Of a DNA stretch of 12,103 nucleotides, positions 1-5,496 are shown in pieces. Both the position numbers and the translations under genes were made by a program. The stretch comes from an uncultured Pseudomonadota bacterium (GTDB lineage: Bacteria; Desulfobacterota_B; Binatia; UBA9968). The notes beneath the pieces are model-generated. The model was not told where the DNA came from, did not search any database, and saw only the letters and a program-made list of their open reading frames with translations. The first letter of the stretch is position 1. Every line of letters starts with the position of its first letter. The stretch lies in contig CAMLCX010000104.1 of NCBI GenBank assembly GCA_946478635.1, positions 1 through 12,103 on the forward strand, read 5' to 3'.

Positions 1-28
1 CGTGGGTACGAAGTTGAGGGATTGCTGG

Positions 29-316
29 TTAGAACTCGCGGCCTTGGCCCCGGAGAGTTTCGAGATATTCCTCACGTGTCATGGGACAATCGATAAATTG
101 CTGAATTTGGTGACCATTTAGTCGCAGCTGTTTCCTGATAAACCCCATCAACTTGTCACGAATATCTTCGGACGGACCATGCGACACCTTCGTAAAAATT
201 GCCGTTCTCCTCTCACCTTCATAAAAGAAAAAGATTTCGTCTTTAGATTTTCGCTCCGAACGAAATCCCTTACGTAGGAGAGCGCGCTTATAATCAGCCG
301 TCGTGAATCTCTTCAA
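29..316 (-). CDS. HicA-like small protein (putative toxin), TTG start
   Basis: The product is a 95-residue basic protein. It looks like the HicA/YcfA family, small double-stranded-RNA-binding-fold mRNA interferases usually paired with a HicB antitoxin. Residues 1-20 (KRFTTADYKRALLRKGF type) match the first helix and 'kGF' turn; residues 28-48 form the beta hairpin ending in VSHG; residues 50-90 form a helical tail with a 'FIDCPMTREEYLETL' pattern, longer than in classical HicA. I start it at TTG 316-314 because the conserved first helix begins there and GAAGAG lies 12 bases upstream. The frame stays open to 526, but that upstream part reads antiparallel to the HicB-like gene's coding frame and has no family-like sequence. 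The gene overlaps the upstream HicB-like gene by 23 bases, so the two are translationally linked. The position where HicA has its catalytic His (GSHH-type) reads SKDEI here, so RNase activity is doubtful. Family assignment is by pattern, moderately sure. Confidence 0.6.
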   Translation of the reverse strand: MKRFTTADYKRALLRKGFRSERKSKDEIFFFYEGERRTAIFTKVSHGPSEDIRDKLMGFIRKQLRLNGHQIQQFIDCPMTREEYLETLRGQGREF

Positions 317-764
317 TGTTCTCGACAACTCTTCGGAGATAATCCACAAATTTCGTGGCCCCCACCGTGAGTGGTTCTGCGGATTGGGTATAGGATAGGT
401 AAACGTCAATGAACGCGTTTGAAAAATCGCGCAAAGCCGCCGGCAGATTTTCACCTTGCCCAAACACCCCTGAGCGCTCGTGGACCGCGAAACGCTCCCC
501 CTCCTGGCCCTCAAAATATATGGCAATCGGTTCTCGGAGGGTCATTCTGTATTCGGCGTTGCGTAATTCTTTGACTGGGTAAATCAGGGGCAATATCTCT
601 TCGCCGGTGTCTTCTTCTTCGCCAACGTGTACAACTTCCCCAGCATCACCAGTTCGACCATGCACCCCCGAAAAATTAATGGGCTTTGCGATGTCGCTCG
701 TAAGGACCTGCGCGTCCGAATACTCGTCATCATAAGAGTAGGCAACTGCGCTATTGCTGCTCAT
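294..764 (-). CDS. HicB-like protein (putative antitoxin partner)
   Basis: The product has 156 residues. The first ~70 are polar and acidic (an EEEDTGEE stretch near residue 50) and look disordered. Residues about 75-150 resemble a HicB-type domain: a strand pair (PIAIYFEGQEGERFAV), a turn with GVFGQGENLPAAL, then a helix (LRDFSNAFIDVY), matching the 'GYGETPEEAL..L' pattern of HicB and related RNase-H-like antitoxin folds. No DNA-binding helix-turn-helix or ribbon-helix-helix is evident at the C-terminus, where many HicB proteins have one. The ATG at 764 lies 9 bases after a GGGGG/GGAG ribosome-binding stretch inside the upstream gene. The gene overlaps the TIGR04255 gene by 14 bases and the HicA-like gene by 23, so all three are in one transcript. 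Antitoxin function is inferred from neighbours and fold pattern. Confidence 0.6.
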   Translation of the reverse strand: MSSNSAVAYSYDDEYSDAQVLTSDIAKPINFSGVHGRTGDAGEVVHVGEEEDTGEEILPLIYPVKELRNAEYRMTLREPIAIYFEGQEGERFAVHERSGVFGQGENLPAALRDFSNAFIDVYLSYTQSAEPLTVGATKFVDYLRRVVENIEEIHDG

Positions 765-1461
765 CGCTCCCCCTTTCCATAATCTTTTTATAATCTGGAG
801 AAATCAAATCAAGAAACAACGTCTCAATGTGCCCGTGCGCGGTCTCCACAAAAGATTGCCGCTCGTCTTTCCCGATCGTTGCCGCTCGAAAGAAATCAAA
901 GTCCATCACCAATAATTCGACTCCGCCCTTGCTTTGCTCATTCTGAGTCGCCAAACGCATCCGGCCGCCCGACATCTCGGTCACAATCAACGTACCAAAA
1001 TCATAAATGGGCTCATCCGGCAAAGAGGGTGCTATCTTTAGGTTAGCGGTAACATACCGCGACAAGGGTATCGCACCCCGCTCGTCTCTAATTATCGGCA
1101 GGTGATTAATATACCTGAGGCCGAGACGAGTAAAGTTCGGAATTTCGAAAAGACCGTTAAACTGGGCCCAAACTCGCTCAACATTTCTCTTGAAATTCTC
1201 GAACCCAGGATATTTGTTGCTAGTGTAAACGAAGCTGTTAACCGCTAGCATAACGATCGCCGAGCTATCTTCTTTTCTAAACTGATAATGTTGTAGCGCT
1301 GGAGCCTTGTCGACGGCAGCCTGGGGTACATACAACAGAGGAAACTCCGGCTTAACCAATCGCTGGAATTCGTGCCTTCGAGTCTCAATTGCCACGTCGC
1401 CGTGGAATCGGGCTTCAAAACTGGCGCTTTTCAGCGGCGCGTTTTTATACAGAACCGCCAT
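751..1461 (-). CDS. TIGR04255 family protein
   Basis: This 236-residue protein of unknown biochemical function fits the TIGR04255 family from end to end. It opens with YKNAPLKSASFEARF (family pattern 'YKNPPivEa.cEiRF'). The middle has the hallmark RLGLRYINHLPI (residues ~123-134). The end has LLVMDFDFFRA followed by a HGHIETLFLDLISPDYKKIM helix (family pattern 'lDiD.f....H......F...iT'). The family is sporadically distributed and usually ~230-270 residues, so this copy is full length. The ATG at 1461 is chosen because the family N-terminus begins within a few residues of it. No ribosome-binding site precedes it, and a -10-like box sits only 11 bases upstream, so the mRNA may be nearly leaderless. 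It is the first gene of an overlapping trio with HicB-like and HicA-like proteins, which suggests a toxin-antitoxin or defence role; that is inference. Confidence 0.8.
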   Translation of the reverse strand: MAVLYKNAPLKSASFEARFHGDVAIETRRHEFQRLVKPEFPLLYVPQAAVDKAPALQHYQFRKEDSSAIVMLAVNSFVYTSNKYPGFENFKRNVERVWAQFNGLFEIPNFTRLGLRYINHLPIIRDERGAIPLSRYVTANLKIAPSLPDEPIYDFGTLIVTEMSGGRMRLATQNEQSKGGVELLVMDFDFFRAATIGKDERQSFVETAHGHIETLFLDLISPDYKKIMERGSDEQQ

Positions 1462-1472
1462 TGAGTACGCGT

Positions 1473-1499
1473 CTTATATCAAAGTGGAAACCCTTGCAA
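1473..1499 (-). promoter_or_regulatory. Putative sigma70-like promoter of the TIGR04255/HicB-like/HicA-like trio
   Basis: On the minus strand TTGCAA (1499-1494) is followed 15 bases later by TATAAG (1478-1473), a 5/6 match to TATAAT; the spacer is a little short. The predicted start of transcription would be at about 1466, leaving roughly five untranslated bases before ATG 1461, in keeping with the lack of a ribosome-binding site. Confidence 0.35.
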
Positions 1500-1501
1500 G
1501 G
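1492..1501. promoter_or_regulatory. 10-bp perfect palindrome CCTTGCAAGG, candidate operator
   Basis: CCTTGCAAGG is perfectly self-complementary and covers the -35 box of the predicted trio promoter. Toxin-antitoxin cassettes often autoregulate through such sites. A single 10-bp palindrome can occur by chance, so this is only a candidate. Confidence 0.25.
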
Positions 1502-1504
1502 TTA

Positions 1505-2131
1505 CCGAGGACCACCGGAGGAATGCTCGACTCTAAGTATTGCATCTTGGCCGTAGCCTTTCAATCGGTTTGGCCCGCTGCTCTGCCACCGGCAATCTAA
1601 TGGTATCCATCTTTCTTGAAGCTCTGCCTTGTCGGATTTCATGCGAATGCCCAGGAATTTATCAAGAATTTAGCGCGCCCTTTATTGGTGGTCACTCTCG
1701 CGCTATCATGTTCTCAGCAGCGAACTCCGGCGGCTTTCTCGGAATGAATGCGGCGCGAGCCGCGAGCCACATGAATCCACCCGACGGTCTTGACGACCAA
1801 TCGTCGCTGGCGCTATGGAGGCATCAGTTCCGGTACGCGGGCCGCTATGACCGCTAATGTCAGCCTCATTGCGGTAATAGCAACAGCGAGAATCAGAACC
1901 GCGTGAGCCAATCGGCCTAAGCGGCGCGCCGAGTCACTAGCAACCGCCTGAAGGATTACAGCGATGACAATCCTAAGTCAAAAAACGTGAGCAGAAAAAC
2001 ATGAGGAGCAGAAAAACAAGTCAGGCATTGCTTATTTGATTCGTGGAAATCCGTTTTACTAGGCCTCTTTACGCTCCTCGATCTTCCGGTTCATGACGCA
2101 TCCGGCATTACGTTTGACCGGCATTCATTCG
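1505..2131. other. Gene-poor gap, possibly holding decayed sequence
   Basis: I find no convincing gene in these ~630 bases. The plus-strand open frame 1540-1857 has no family resemblance, an untypical composition and no ribosome-binding site. On the minus strand, 1977-1813 reads as 54 residues between two stops with two hydrophobic stretches (IVIAVILQAV and AHAVLILAVAITAMRLTLAVIAA). It has no usable start codon, so it may be a scrap of a lost membrane-protein gene. No tRNA, transposase or clear terminator is visible. The gap separates the HEPN-like gene from the TIGR04255 trio. Confidence 0.4.
1989..2018. repeat. Short direct repeat, two copies of GAGCAGAAAAACA
   Basis: GAGCAGAAAAACA occurs at 1989-2001 and again at 2006-2018, a 17-base period with 13 identical bases and a 4-base spacer. 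On the minus strand this gives two TGTTTTTCTGCTC units downstream of the HEPN-like gene. The T-runs could help end transcription, but I see no stable stem before them. It may equally be a replication-slippage duplication. Confidence 0.6.
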
Positions 2132-2854
2132 TTAATCTGACCCGTAATGGGAGGCCAAGGCATTGTGCAACGCGAGAATTTGATCGAACCGAGCGTGCGC
2201 GGCCATGGCGCGGATATTATAGTGGCGGCAGAGTTCAATGTCTTTTTGTGAAATGTAATTGTCGTGAATTAAGACTTCACGTATTTGGTCTGCGGCGTCG
2301 GGATACTCCCGGTCCTCAGGGTCGTGGTTATTCAGGAGGAATTCTTCGTAACAGTGCTCAATGACACACTTAGAATGCGTTTGGATCTCGTCGACGACCC
2401 GTAGAATTTCCGTGATCTTAGTATCGAGCGCGGTTTGAGTACTAAAAAAGATGTTGCCGTTTGGATGGGCAGTCTCGTTGCGGTCATCGACAAGCTTAGC
2501 GTAAGTGCCTATCTCCCCGTTGTTACACTCAATCAGCTTGAGGAAACGCAGGATCGTGCGTTCGTTCACAGTGCTGAAGACAAAAGGAGAAGTTGCGTCC
2601 AGCAGAGCTTTTTCATCCCGGGCGAAGCCGATCAGACCTTTCTCGAAATCCGACGGCCGGGCCTGCTTGATCTGCCAGATATTAAAATAGACAAAGCTCA
2701 TCGTGAGCATGTGATAGGCGAGAAAGGCGAACTGATATTTCTTGTGCGTATAGTTCGTTTCGAAGGCGTCCCACAGGAACTCGATGTATTCCTGCTCCTT
2801 CGGAGTCTTGAAGGAAAGCGGGAGGTAGCTAGCGAGTTCGGCAGCTTCTTCCAT
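2132..2854 (-). CDS. HEPN-motif protein of a type I restriction locus (candidate RNase)
   Basis: This soluble, mostly helical 240-residue protein has no named family that I can assign. The key visible feature is DDRNETAHPNG at about residues 123-133. R125-N126-x3-H130 is the R-x4-6-H motif of HEPN-superfamily RNases, with the polar residue after Arg that is typical of active members. Helices on either side (FAFLAYHMLTMSFVYFNIW at ~42-60; TKITEILRVVDEI at ~145-157) would suit the HEPN bundle. The gene starts 3 bases after the hsdS-remnant stop (TGA-ATC-ATG), so it was the last gene of the restriction operon. It has no ribosome-binding site of its own and probably relied on translational coupling. 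I recall similar uncharacterised proteins beside hsdS genes but could not check this. A role as a back-up RNA-targeting effector or partner of the restriction enzyme is inference. Confidence 0.7.
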   Translation of the reverse strand: MEEAAELASYLPLSFKTPKEQEYIEFLWDAFETNYTHKKYQFAFLAYHMLTMSFVYFNIWQIKQARPSDFEKGLIGFARDEKALLDATSPFVFSTVNERTILRFLKLIECNNGEIGTYAKLVDDRNETAHPNGNIFFSTQTALDTKITEILRVVDEIQTHSKCVIEHCYEEFLLNNHDPEDREYPDAADQIREVLIHDNYISQKDIELCRHYNIRAMAAHARFDQILALHNALASHYGSD

Positions 2855-2857
2855 GAT

Positions 2858-3235
2858 TCAAGCATTCGTAGCGGCGGGCTCTTCTTCTCCCCAAACACGG
2901 GCGAGGGTGGCTTGGATCTTTTTCTCGAAACGGGCGATCAGTTCGCGGTTAGCCGCGACCAGAGCTTGCTCGGCTTGGATTTCGGCGACAATTGCTTGCT
3001 GTGTGGAGAGTGGTGGAAATGGGATTTCGACGGTCTTTAGAATCTCGATGTTAATGTTCTTCTGAGCGGCTTGCGGCCCAATATCATTAAGGTGTTGCTT
3101 CTTGGTTCGCATGGCGAACTCCAAAAAATGAGCGTCTGTTCCCGGCTTTGGAATCAGCGCAACAACGCTATCGGGAAAGCATGACGGAAAAGCAGTTTTG
3201 AGAACGCGCGTACTTCCGCGCCTGTTCCTTACCAA
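2858..3235 (-). pseudogene. hsdS: Type I restriction specificity subunit, 3' remnant
   Basis: Only the last ~110 codons of hsdS survive. The visible parts are the end of the second target-recognition domain (SVVALIPKPG, HFLEFAMRT, GAAQKNIN-like PQAAQKNIN) and the closing conserved region (VEIPFPPLSTQQAIVAEI) with its dimerising helix (ELIARFEKKIQATL). Intact HsdS is ~380-450 residues with two recognition domains; the first domain and central repeat are missing. The frame runs upstream into hsdR DNA in another reading frame and reaches a TTG at 3235, but that codon belongs to hsdR sequence, so no natural start exists. The junction with hsdR lies at about 3195-3225. The fragment could not recognise DNA on its own. 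It is still followed at once by the HEPN-like gene. Confidence 0.85.
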
Positions 3236-3494
3236 CGAGTGGGTTTTTGTCTTCGGCTTTGGCTTCGAGAACGATCAGCGGAAAGCCTTTCTCATTGAGC
3301 AGTAAGAAGTCGATATAACCCTTAATTGTCTTTTCAAAATTTTCGCCCAGGGCGTCCAGATCGGCAGACTTAATTGAGACGGTGGTTTCAAGGCGAATGT
3401 TGGCAGGTTTCGCGCCATCGGCGAAGAAACGCCAGCCAGCGAACTCAAGCAACTTATTTATCTTGATGCGAGCTGTAGCTTCTTTCGCTGCCAT
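3168..3494 (-). pseudogene. hsdR: Type I restriction endonuclease, 5' remnant
   Basis: The first ~100 codons of hsdR encode the HsdR N-terminal nuclease domain: ARIKINKLLEFAGWRFF at residues 8-24, DALGENFEKT at 47-56, then the PD-(D/E)xK core with D62 (GYIDFLLL) and E77-A-K79 (LIVLEAK), followed by NPLVGKEQARKYARSQNC (84-101). Full HsdR has ~750-1100 residues with a helicase motor after this domain. Here the frame switches to unrelated residues and stops at 3168, because the DNA has become the 3' part of hsdS. The ATG at 3494 matches the usual family start. A lone nuclease domain without HsdM and HsdS should not restrict DNA. An internal deletion is the simplest cause; an assembly join is possible. 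Confidence 0.88.
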
Positions 3495-3869
3495 TGATGC
3501 TCAATCGACGGCGTTTTTACTATTTGGTGGAAGTTCATGCGAAGTCAAAGTTCACCACTTAGTCGCTCGCAGATACACGGAGTTCCAGATTTTGGCCAAA
3601 ATTTTTCCTAGTCTACTGCTATCAGCGGCTTTCGGGCAAGGGGCCGTATTGAATCATCTAAAATGTAACTTTGGGAGGGAGTGTTGACTCATAAAGAATG
3701 TAACCCAGGTATGTTGGAGAAAAACCGACAACAGAGGAAGTAAAGGGGACATTCTAGATTTCTATTTGCGGGCTGTTAGCGTCTTAGCGATGATGATCGC
3801 GCCGTAGGCGACTTGCAGGTTTTGAGAAATCTCAAAACGTTTAAAATAAGATTCTCGGGTTGGAAGAAA
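3495..3869. other. Intergenic region upstream of the hsdR remnant
   Basis: There is no supported gene. The hsdR promoter should lie here; a TTGACT at 3548-3543 (minus) is the only fair -35 box and lacks a good -10. An AGAATGT/ACATTCT pair (3695-3701 and 3749-3755) flanks a short stretch containing 'AAAGGGGACATTCT'. In my experience this resembles ends of insertion or REP-like elements, but no transposase is present. A tight inverted repeat lies at 3819-3838. Confidence 0.4.
3819..3838. repeat. Perfect inverted repeat, 9-bp arms, 2-base centre
   Basis: GTTTTGAGA (3819-3827) and TCTCAAAAC (3830-3838) are exact reverse complements around AA. It could be an operator, a mobile-element relic or part of the terminator zone ending the two-gene cassette to its right. 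Two-base loops do not form in RNA, so a DNA-level role or a shorter stem is likelier. Confidence 0.6.
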
Positions 3870-3895
3870 AGGGGGCGACCAGCCGGTCGCCCCCT
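3870..3895 (-). terminator. Rho-independent terminator of the two-gene cassette
   Basis: A perfect 11-bp G+C-rich stem (AGGGGGCGACC at 3870-3880, GGTCGCCCCCT at 3885-3895) surrounds a 4-base loop. Read on the minus strand it is followed by TTTTCTTCC, the expected T-rich tail; on the plus strand the following bases are ACACC, so it points leftward. The TAG stop of the gene ending at 3894 lies partly inside the stem. Confidence 0.85.
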
Positions 3896-4115
3896 ACACC
3901 AATAATGGATCTGCGCTGAACTCGTCCTTGAAGGAGGTCCAAAGGGGTCCGGTCACAAAGGGGTCACGACAGGCAATGCGAAATGCTATCTTTTCATTGG
4001 CACCTACGTCCGAACCGCTCGCGACGACTAAAATATCTCGAGTTAGACACGATACCGCTAGGCTAAGCGGGTCGAGGCAGTTTTTGACGGCTTGATGGGG
4101 TGTTCTACCCTGCAA
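3894..4115 (-). CDS. Small uncharacterised protein, second gene of a two-gene cassette
   Basis: The frame gives 73 residues from a TTG at 4115, with no ribosome-binding site and no in-frame ATG. I do not recognise a family. The sequence looks protein-like after residue ~13: LDPLSLAVSCLTRDILVVASG, then AFRIACRDPFVTGPLWTSFKDEF. The gene overlaps the preceding small gene by 11 bases (its TTG lies upstream of that gene's TAG), and its own stop is built into the terminator stem. That overlap and the terminator position are the main reasons to believe it is translated. Two small overlapping genes under one promoter look like a toxin-antitoxin pair, but nothing in either sequence proves it. A start further downstream cannot be excluded. 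Confidence 0.45.
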   Translation of the reverse strand: MQGRTPHQAVKNCLDPLSLAVSCLTRDILVVASGSDVGANEKIAFRIACRDPFVTGPLWTSFKDEFSADPLLV

Positions 4116-4299
4116 AGGGAATGAGGAAGGCGACCTGCATTACCTCAGGTCGATCAGGATTCTTGATTTTCTTTGCTTTCCATCGACGCACAAACTCTTC
4201 TCCGCTCATCTTTAGATGACGGCGCGCCTGTTTGTCGAGAAGAATTTTTCCTTCTTCGGCGGTCAAAAATTTTACTTTGTGGTTACCGTTGGACTTCAT
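4105..4299 (-). CDS. Small conserved hypothetical protein with 'PDRPEVM' C-terminus
   Basis: The product is a 64-residue basic protein. LTAEEGKILLDKQARRHLKMSGEEF (residues 12-36) followed by NPDRPEVMQVAFLIPF (47-62) matches a widespread small-protein pattern ('LTpEEGr.LldrqAr..LgmSGEEFlrrw.....DPDRPEVmrvamLlPFa') that I recognise from many soil bacteria but which has no known function. I use ATG 4299, not the in-frame ATG at 4323, because the A of that upstream ATG is the last base of the predicted -10 box and transcription should begin near 4316. The gene is followed by an overlapping partner. A small antitoxin-like or regulatory role is possible but unproven. Confidence 0.65.
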   Translation of the reverse strand: MKSNGNHKVKFLTAEEGKILLDKQARRHLKMSGEEFVRRWKAKKIKNPDRPEVMQVAFLIPFAG

Positions 4300-4322
4300 G
4301 ATCACACGACCTGACAGAACCA

Positions 4323-4351
4323 TTTATAAATCATGTACCGCATTTTTTCAA
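4323..4351 (-). promoter_or_regulatory. Strong sigma70-type promoter of the two-gene cassette
   Basis: On the minus strand TTGAAA (4351-4346) is followed after exactly 17 bases by TATAAA (4328-4323). Both boxes match the consensus at 5/6. Transcription would start near 4316, between the two possible ATG codons, which favours ATG 4299. Confidence 0.65.
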
Positions 4352-4383
4352 TTATTAAGTGGTCCGGGATGGAACAACAAATG

Positions 4384-4417
4384 GAAACGGGAAGGCTAGC
4401 ATGCTGCCTCCCGTTTC
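4384..4417 (-). terminator. Terminator downstream of htpX
   Basis: GAAACGGGA (4384-4392) pairs with TCCCGTTTC (4409-4417), and after a bulged A the stem continues for three further G-C pairs. On the minus strand it is followed by CATTTGTTGTTCC, moderately T-rich. It lies 35 bases past the htpX stop. The plus-strand side is also followed by a T-rich stretch, so it may work in both directions. Confidence 0.7.
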
Positions 4418-4451
4418 TCCCGGTTATTTTACTTTTCTCGACAACCGCAGC

Positions 4452-5330
4452 TTATGCTTTCATGTAGCTCATATCTTTGGCCATCGCTTCAAGCCGCGCG
4501 ATGCGTTCTTCCATGGCCGGATGCGTGCTAAAGAGATTTGCCAAGCCACCGCCGGTAAGCGGATTGACGATGAACATATGCGCCGTCGAAGTGGCCGTCG
4601 CGTTGCTCACCTGGAGCGGAATGTTCTGCGCGCCCATGTGGAGCTTGCGCAGGGCACTCGCCAGCGCCAGCGGATCACCCGTCACCTTCGCGCCGCCGTC
4701 ATCAGCCATGTATTCACGCGAGCGCGACACCGCCATCTGAATCAACATCGCCGCCAAAGGCGCGACGATGATCATGAAGAGCAGGCTAAAAATATTGCTG
4801 CCGCCTTCTTCCCGATCGCGGCTGCCGCCGCCGAAGATCGCCGCCCACTGGGCCATGTGCGCCAGATAACTGATCGCGCCGGCGAGGGTGGCGGCAATGC
4901 TGCTGATGAGAATGTCGCGATGCTTCACGTGGCTGAGCTCGTGGCCCAGAACTCCGGCCAGCTCGCGCTTGTTGAGAATGCGCCGGATACCCTGGGTAAC
5001 GGCAACCGCGGCGTGCTCCGGATTGCGCCCGGTGGCAAACGCGTTCGGAGCCTCTTCGGGTATCACGTACACCTTGGGCATCGGCAAGCCGGCACGCGTC
5101 GCCAAGTCCCTGACTATTCCGTGCAGCTCCGGGTCCTCGTTAGCTGTCACTTCCTGGGCGCCGTACATCTTGAGAACAATCTTATCGCTAAACCAATAAC
5201 TGAAAAAATTCATCCCGCCGGCCAGGACCAGCGCCAGGACAGCGCCATTGGGGCCGCCGAACATATGGCCAATCCAGACGACAAGCGCCGTCATGACCGC
5301 CAGGAGAATCGTGGTTCGAAAACCATTCAT
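4452..5330 (-). CDS. htpX: HtpX, membrane zinc metalloprotease (M48)
   Basis: HtpX is an inner-membrane protease that cuts misfolded membrane proteins and works alongside FtsH in envelope quality control. The 292-residue length is normal. Two N-terminal membrane segments (about 5-22 and 27-46) precede the catalytic domain. The zinc site is H130-E131-L-S-H134, with the third ligand E206 in [11 protein letters not shown]; two more hydrophobic segments lie at about 141-165 and 180-202. The end ([17 protein letters not shown]) is the typical M48B closing motif. The ATG at 5330 follows an AAGGGGGG ribosome-binding stretch. The gene stands alone: it has its own promoter and terminator and is divergent from the luciferase-like oxidoreductase gene. 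Many homologues are heat- or envelope-stress-induced; nothing here shows a stress sigma-factor site. Confidence 0.96.
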   Translation of the reverse strand: MNGFRTTILLAVMTALVVWIGHMFGGPNGAVLALVLAGGMNFFSYWFSDKIVLKMYGAQEVTANEDPELHGIVRDLATRAGLPMPKVYVIPEEAPNAFATGRNPEHAAVAVTQGIRRILNKRELAGVLGHELSHVKHRDILISSIAATLAGAISYLAHMAQWAAIFGGGSRDREEGGSNIFSLLFMIIVAPLAAMLIQMAVSRSREYMADDGGAKVTGDPLALASALRKLHMGAQNIPLQVSNATATSTAHMFIVNPLTGGGLANLFSTHPAMEERIARLEAMAKDMSYMKA

Positions 5331-5352
5331 TTGATTTCCCCCCTTTTGAGGT

Positions 5353-5380
5353 ATCCTATGGGTGTAGAAGTTTAAGTCAA
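5353..5380 (-). promoter_or_regulatory. Putative htpX promoter
   Basis: On the minus strand TTGACT (5380-5375, 5/6 match) is followed after 16 bases by TAGGAT (5358-5353, 4/6 match), 22 bases before the start codon. This leaves room for a short leader with the G-rich ribosome-binding stretch. Confidence 0.5.
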
Positions 5381-5484
5381 GTTCGACTCTGTTTAATACC
5401 GCTGTAAATGTGCGTACGGTTCAGACGGAAATCAAGCCCCTGCAAAGAGGTCGGAAATGTTGATCTATTCGAACCCGAGCTGGC

Positions 5485-5490
5485 GAGGAG
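5485..5490 (+). promoter_or_regulatory. Ribosome-binding site deciding the oxidoreductase start
   Basis: GAGGAG lies 6 bases before ATG 5497, a near-ideal Shine-Dalgarno arrangement that fixes the start. Confidence 0.75.
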
Positions 5491-5496
5491 AAATTT

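Noticed and set aside
317..526. N-terminal extension of the HicA-like frame up to an ATG-type start at 526
   Set aside because: It lies inside the HicB-like gene in another frame, has no family pattern, and the HicA-like helix begins only at about 316.
1502..1642. Minus-strand 46-codon open frame just upstream of the TIGR04255 gene
   Set aside because: It has an ATG and the right strand but no clear ribosome-binding site or family, and it would contain the predicted trio promoter region at its end.
1540..1857. Plus-strand open frame of 105 codons in the gap
   Set aside because: No ribosome-binding site, no recognisable family, Ser/Cys/Pro-rich odd composition.
2435..3040. Plus-strand open frame opposite the HEPN-like gene and hsdS remnant
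   Set aside because: Antisense to recognisable hsdS sequence and to a gene with conserved motif; no family resemblance.
4300..4323. ATG 4323 as start of the small PDRPEVM-family gene
   Set aside because: Its first base is part of the predicted TATAAA -10 box, so the codon would not be on the message; family similarity begins after ATG 4299.
4359..5375. Long plus-strand open frame opposite htpX
   Set aside because: His/Arg-rich translation typical of an antisense shadow of G+C-rich coding DNA; htpX on the other strand has all family motifs.
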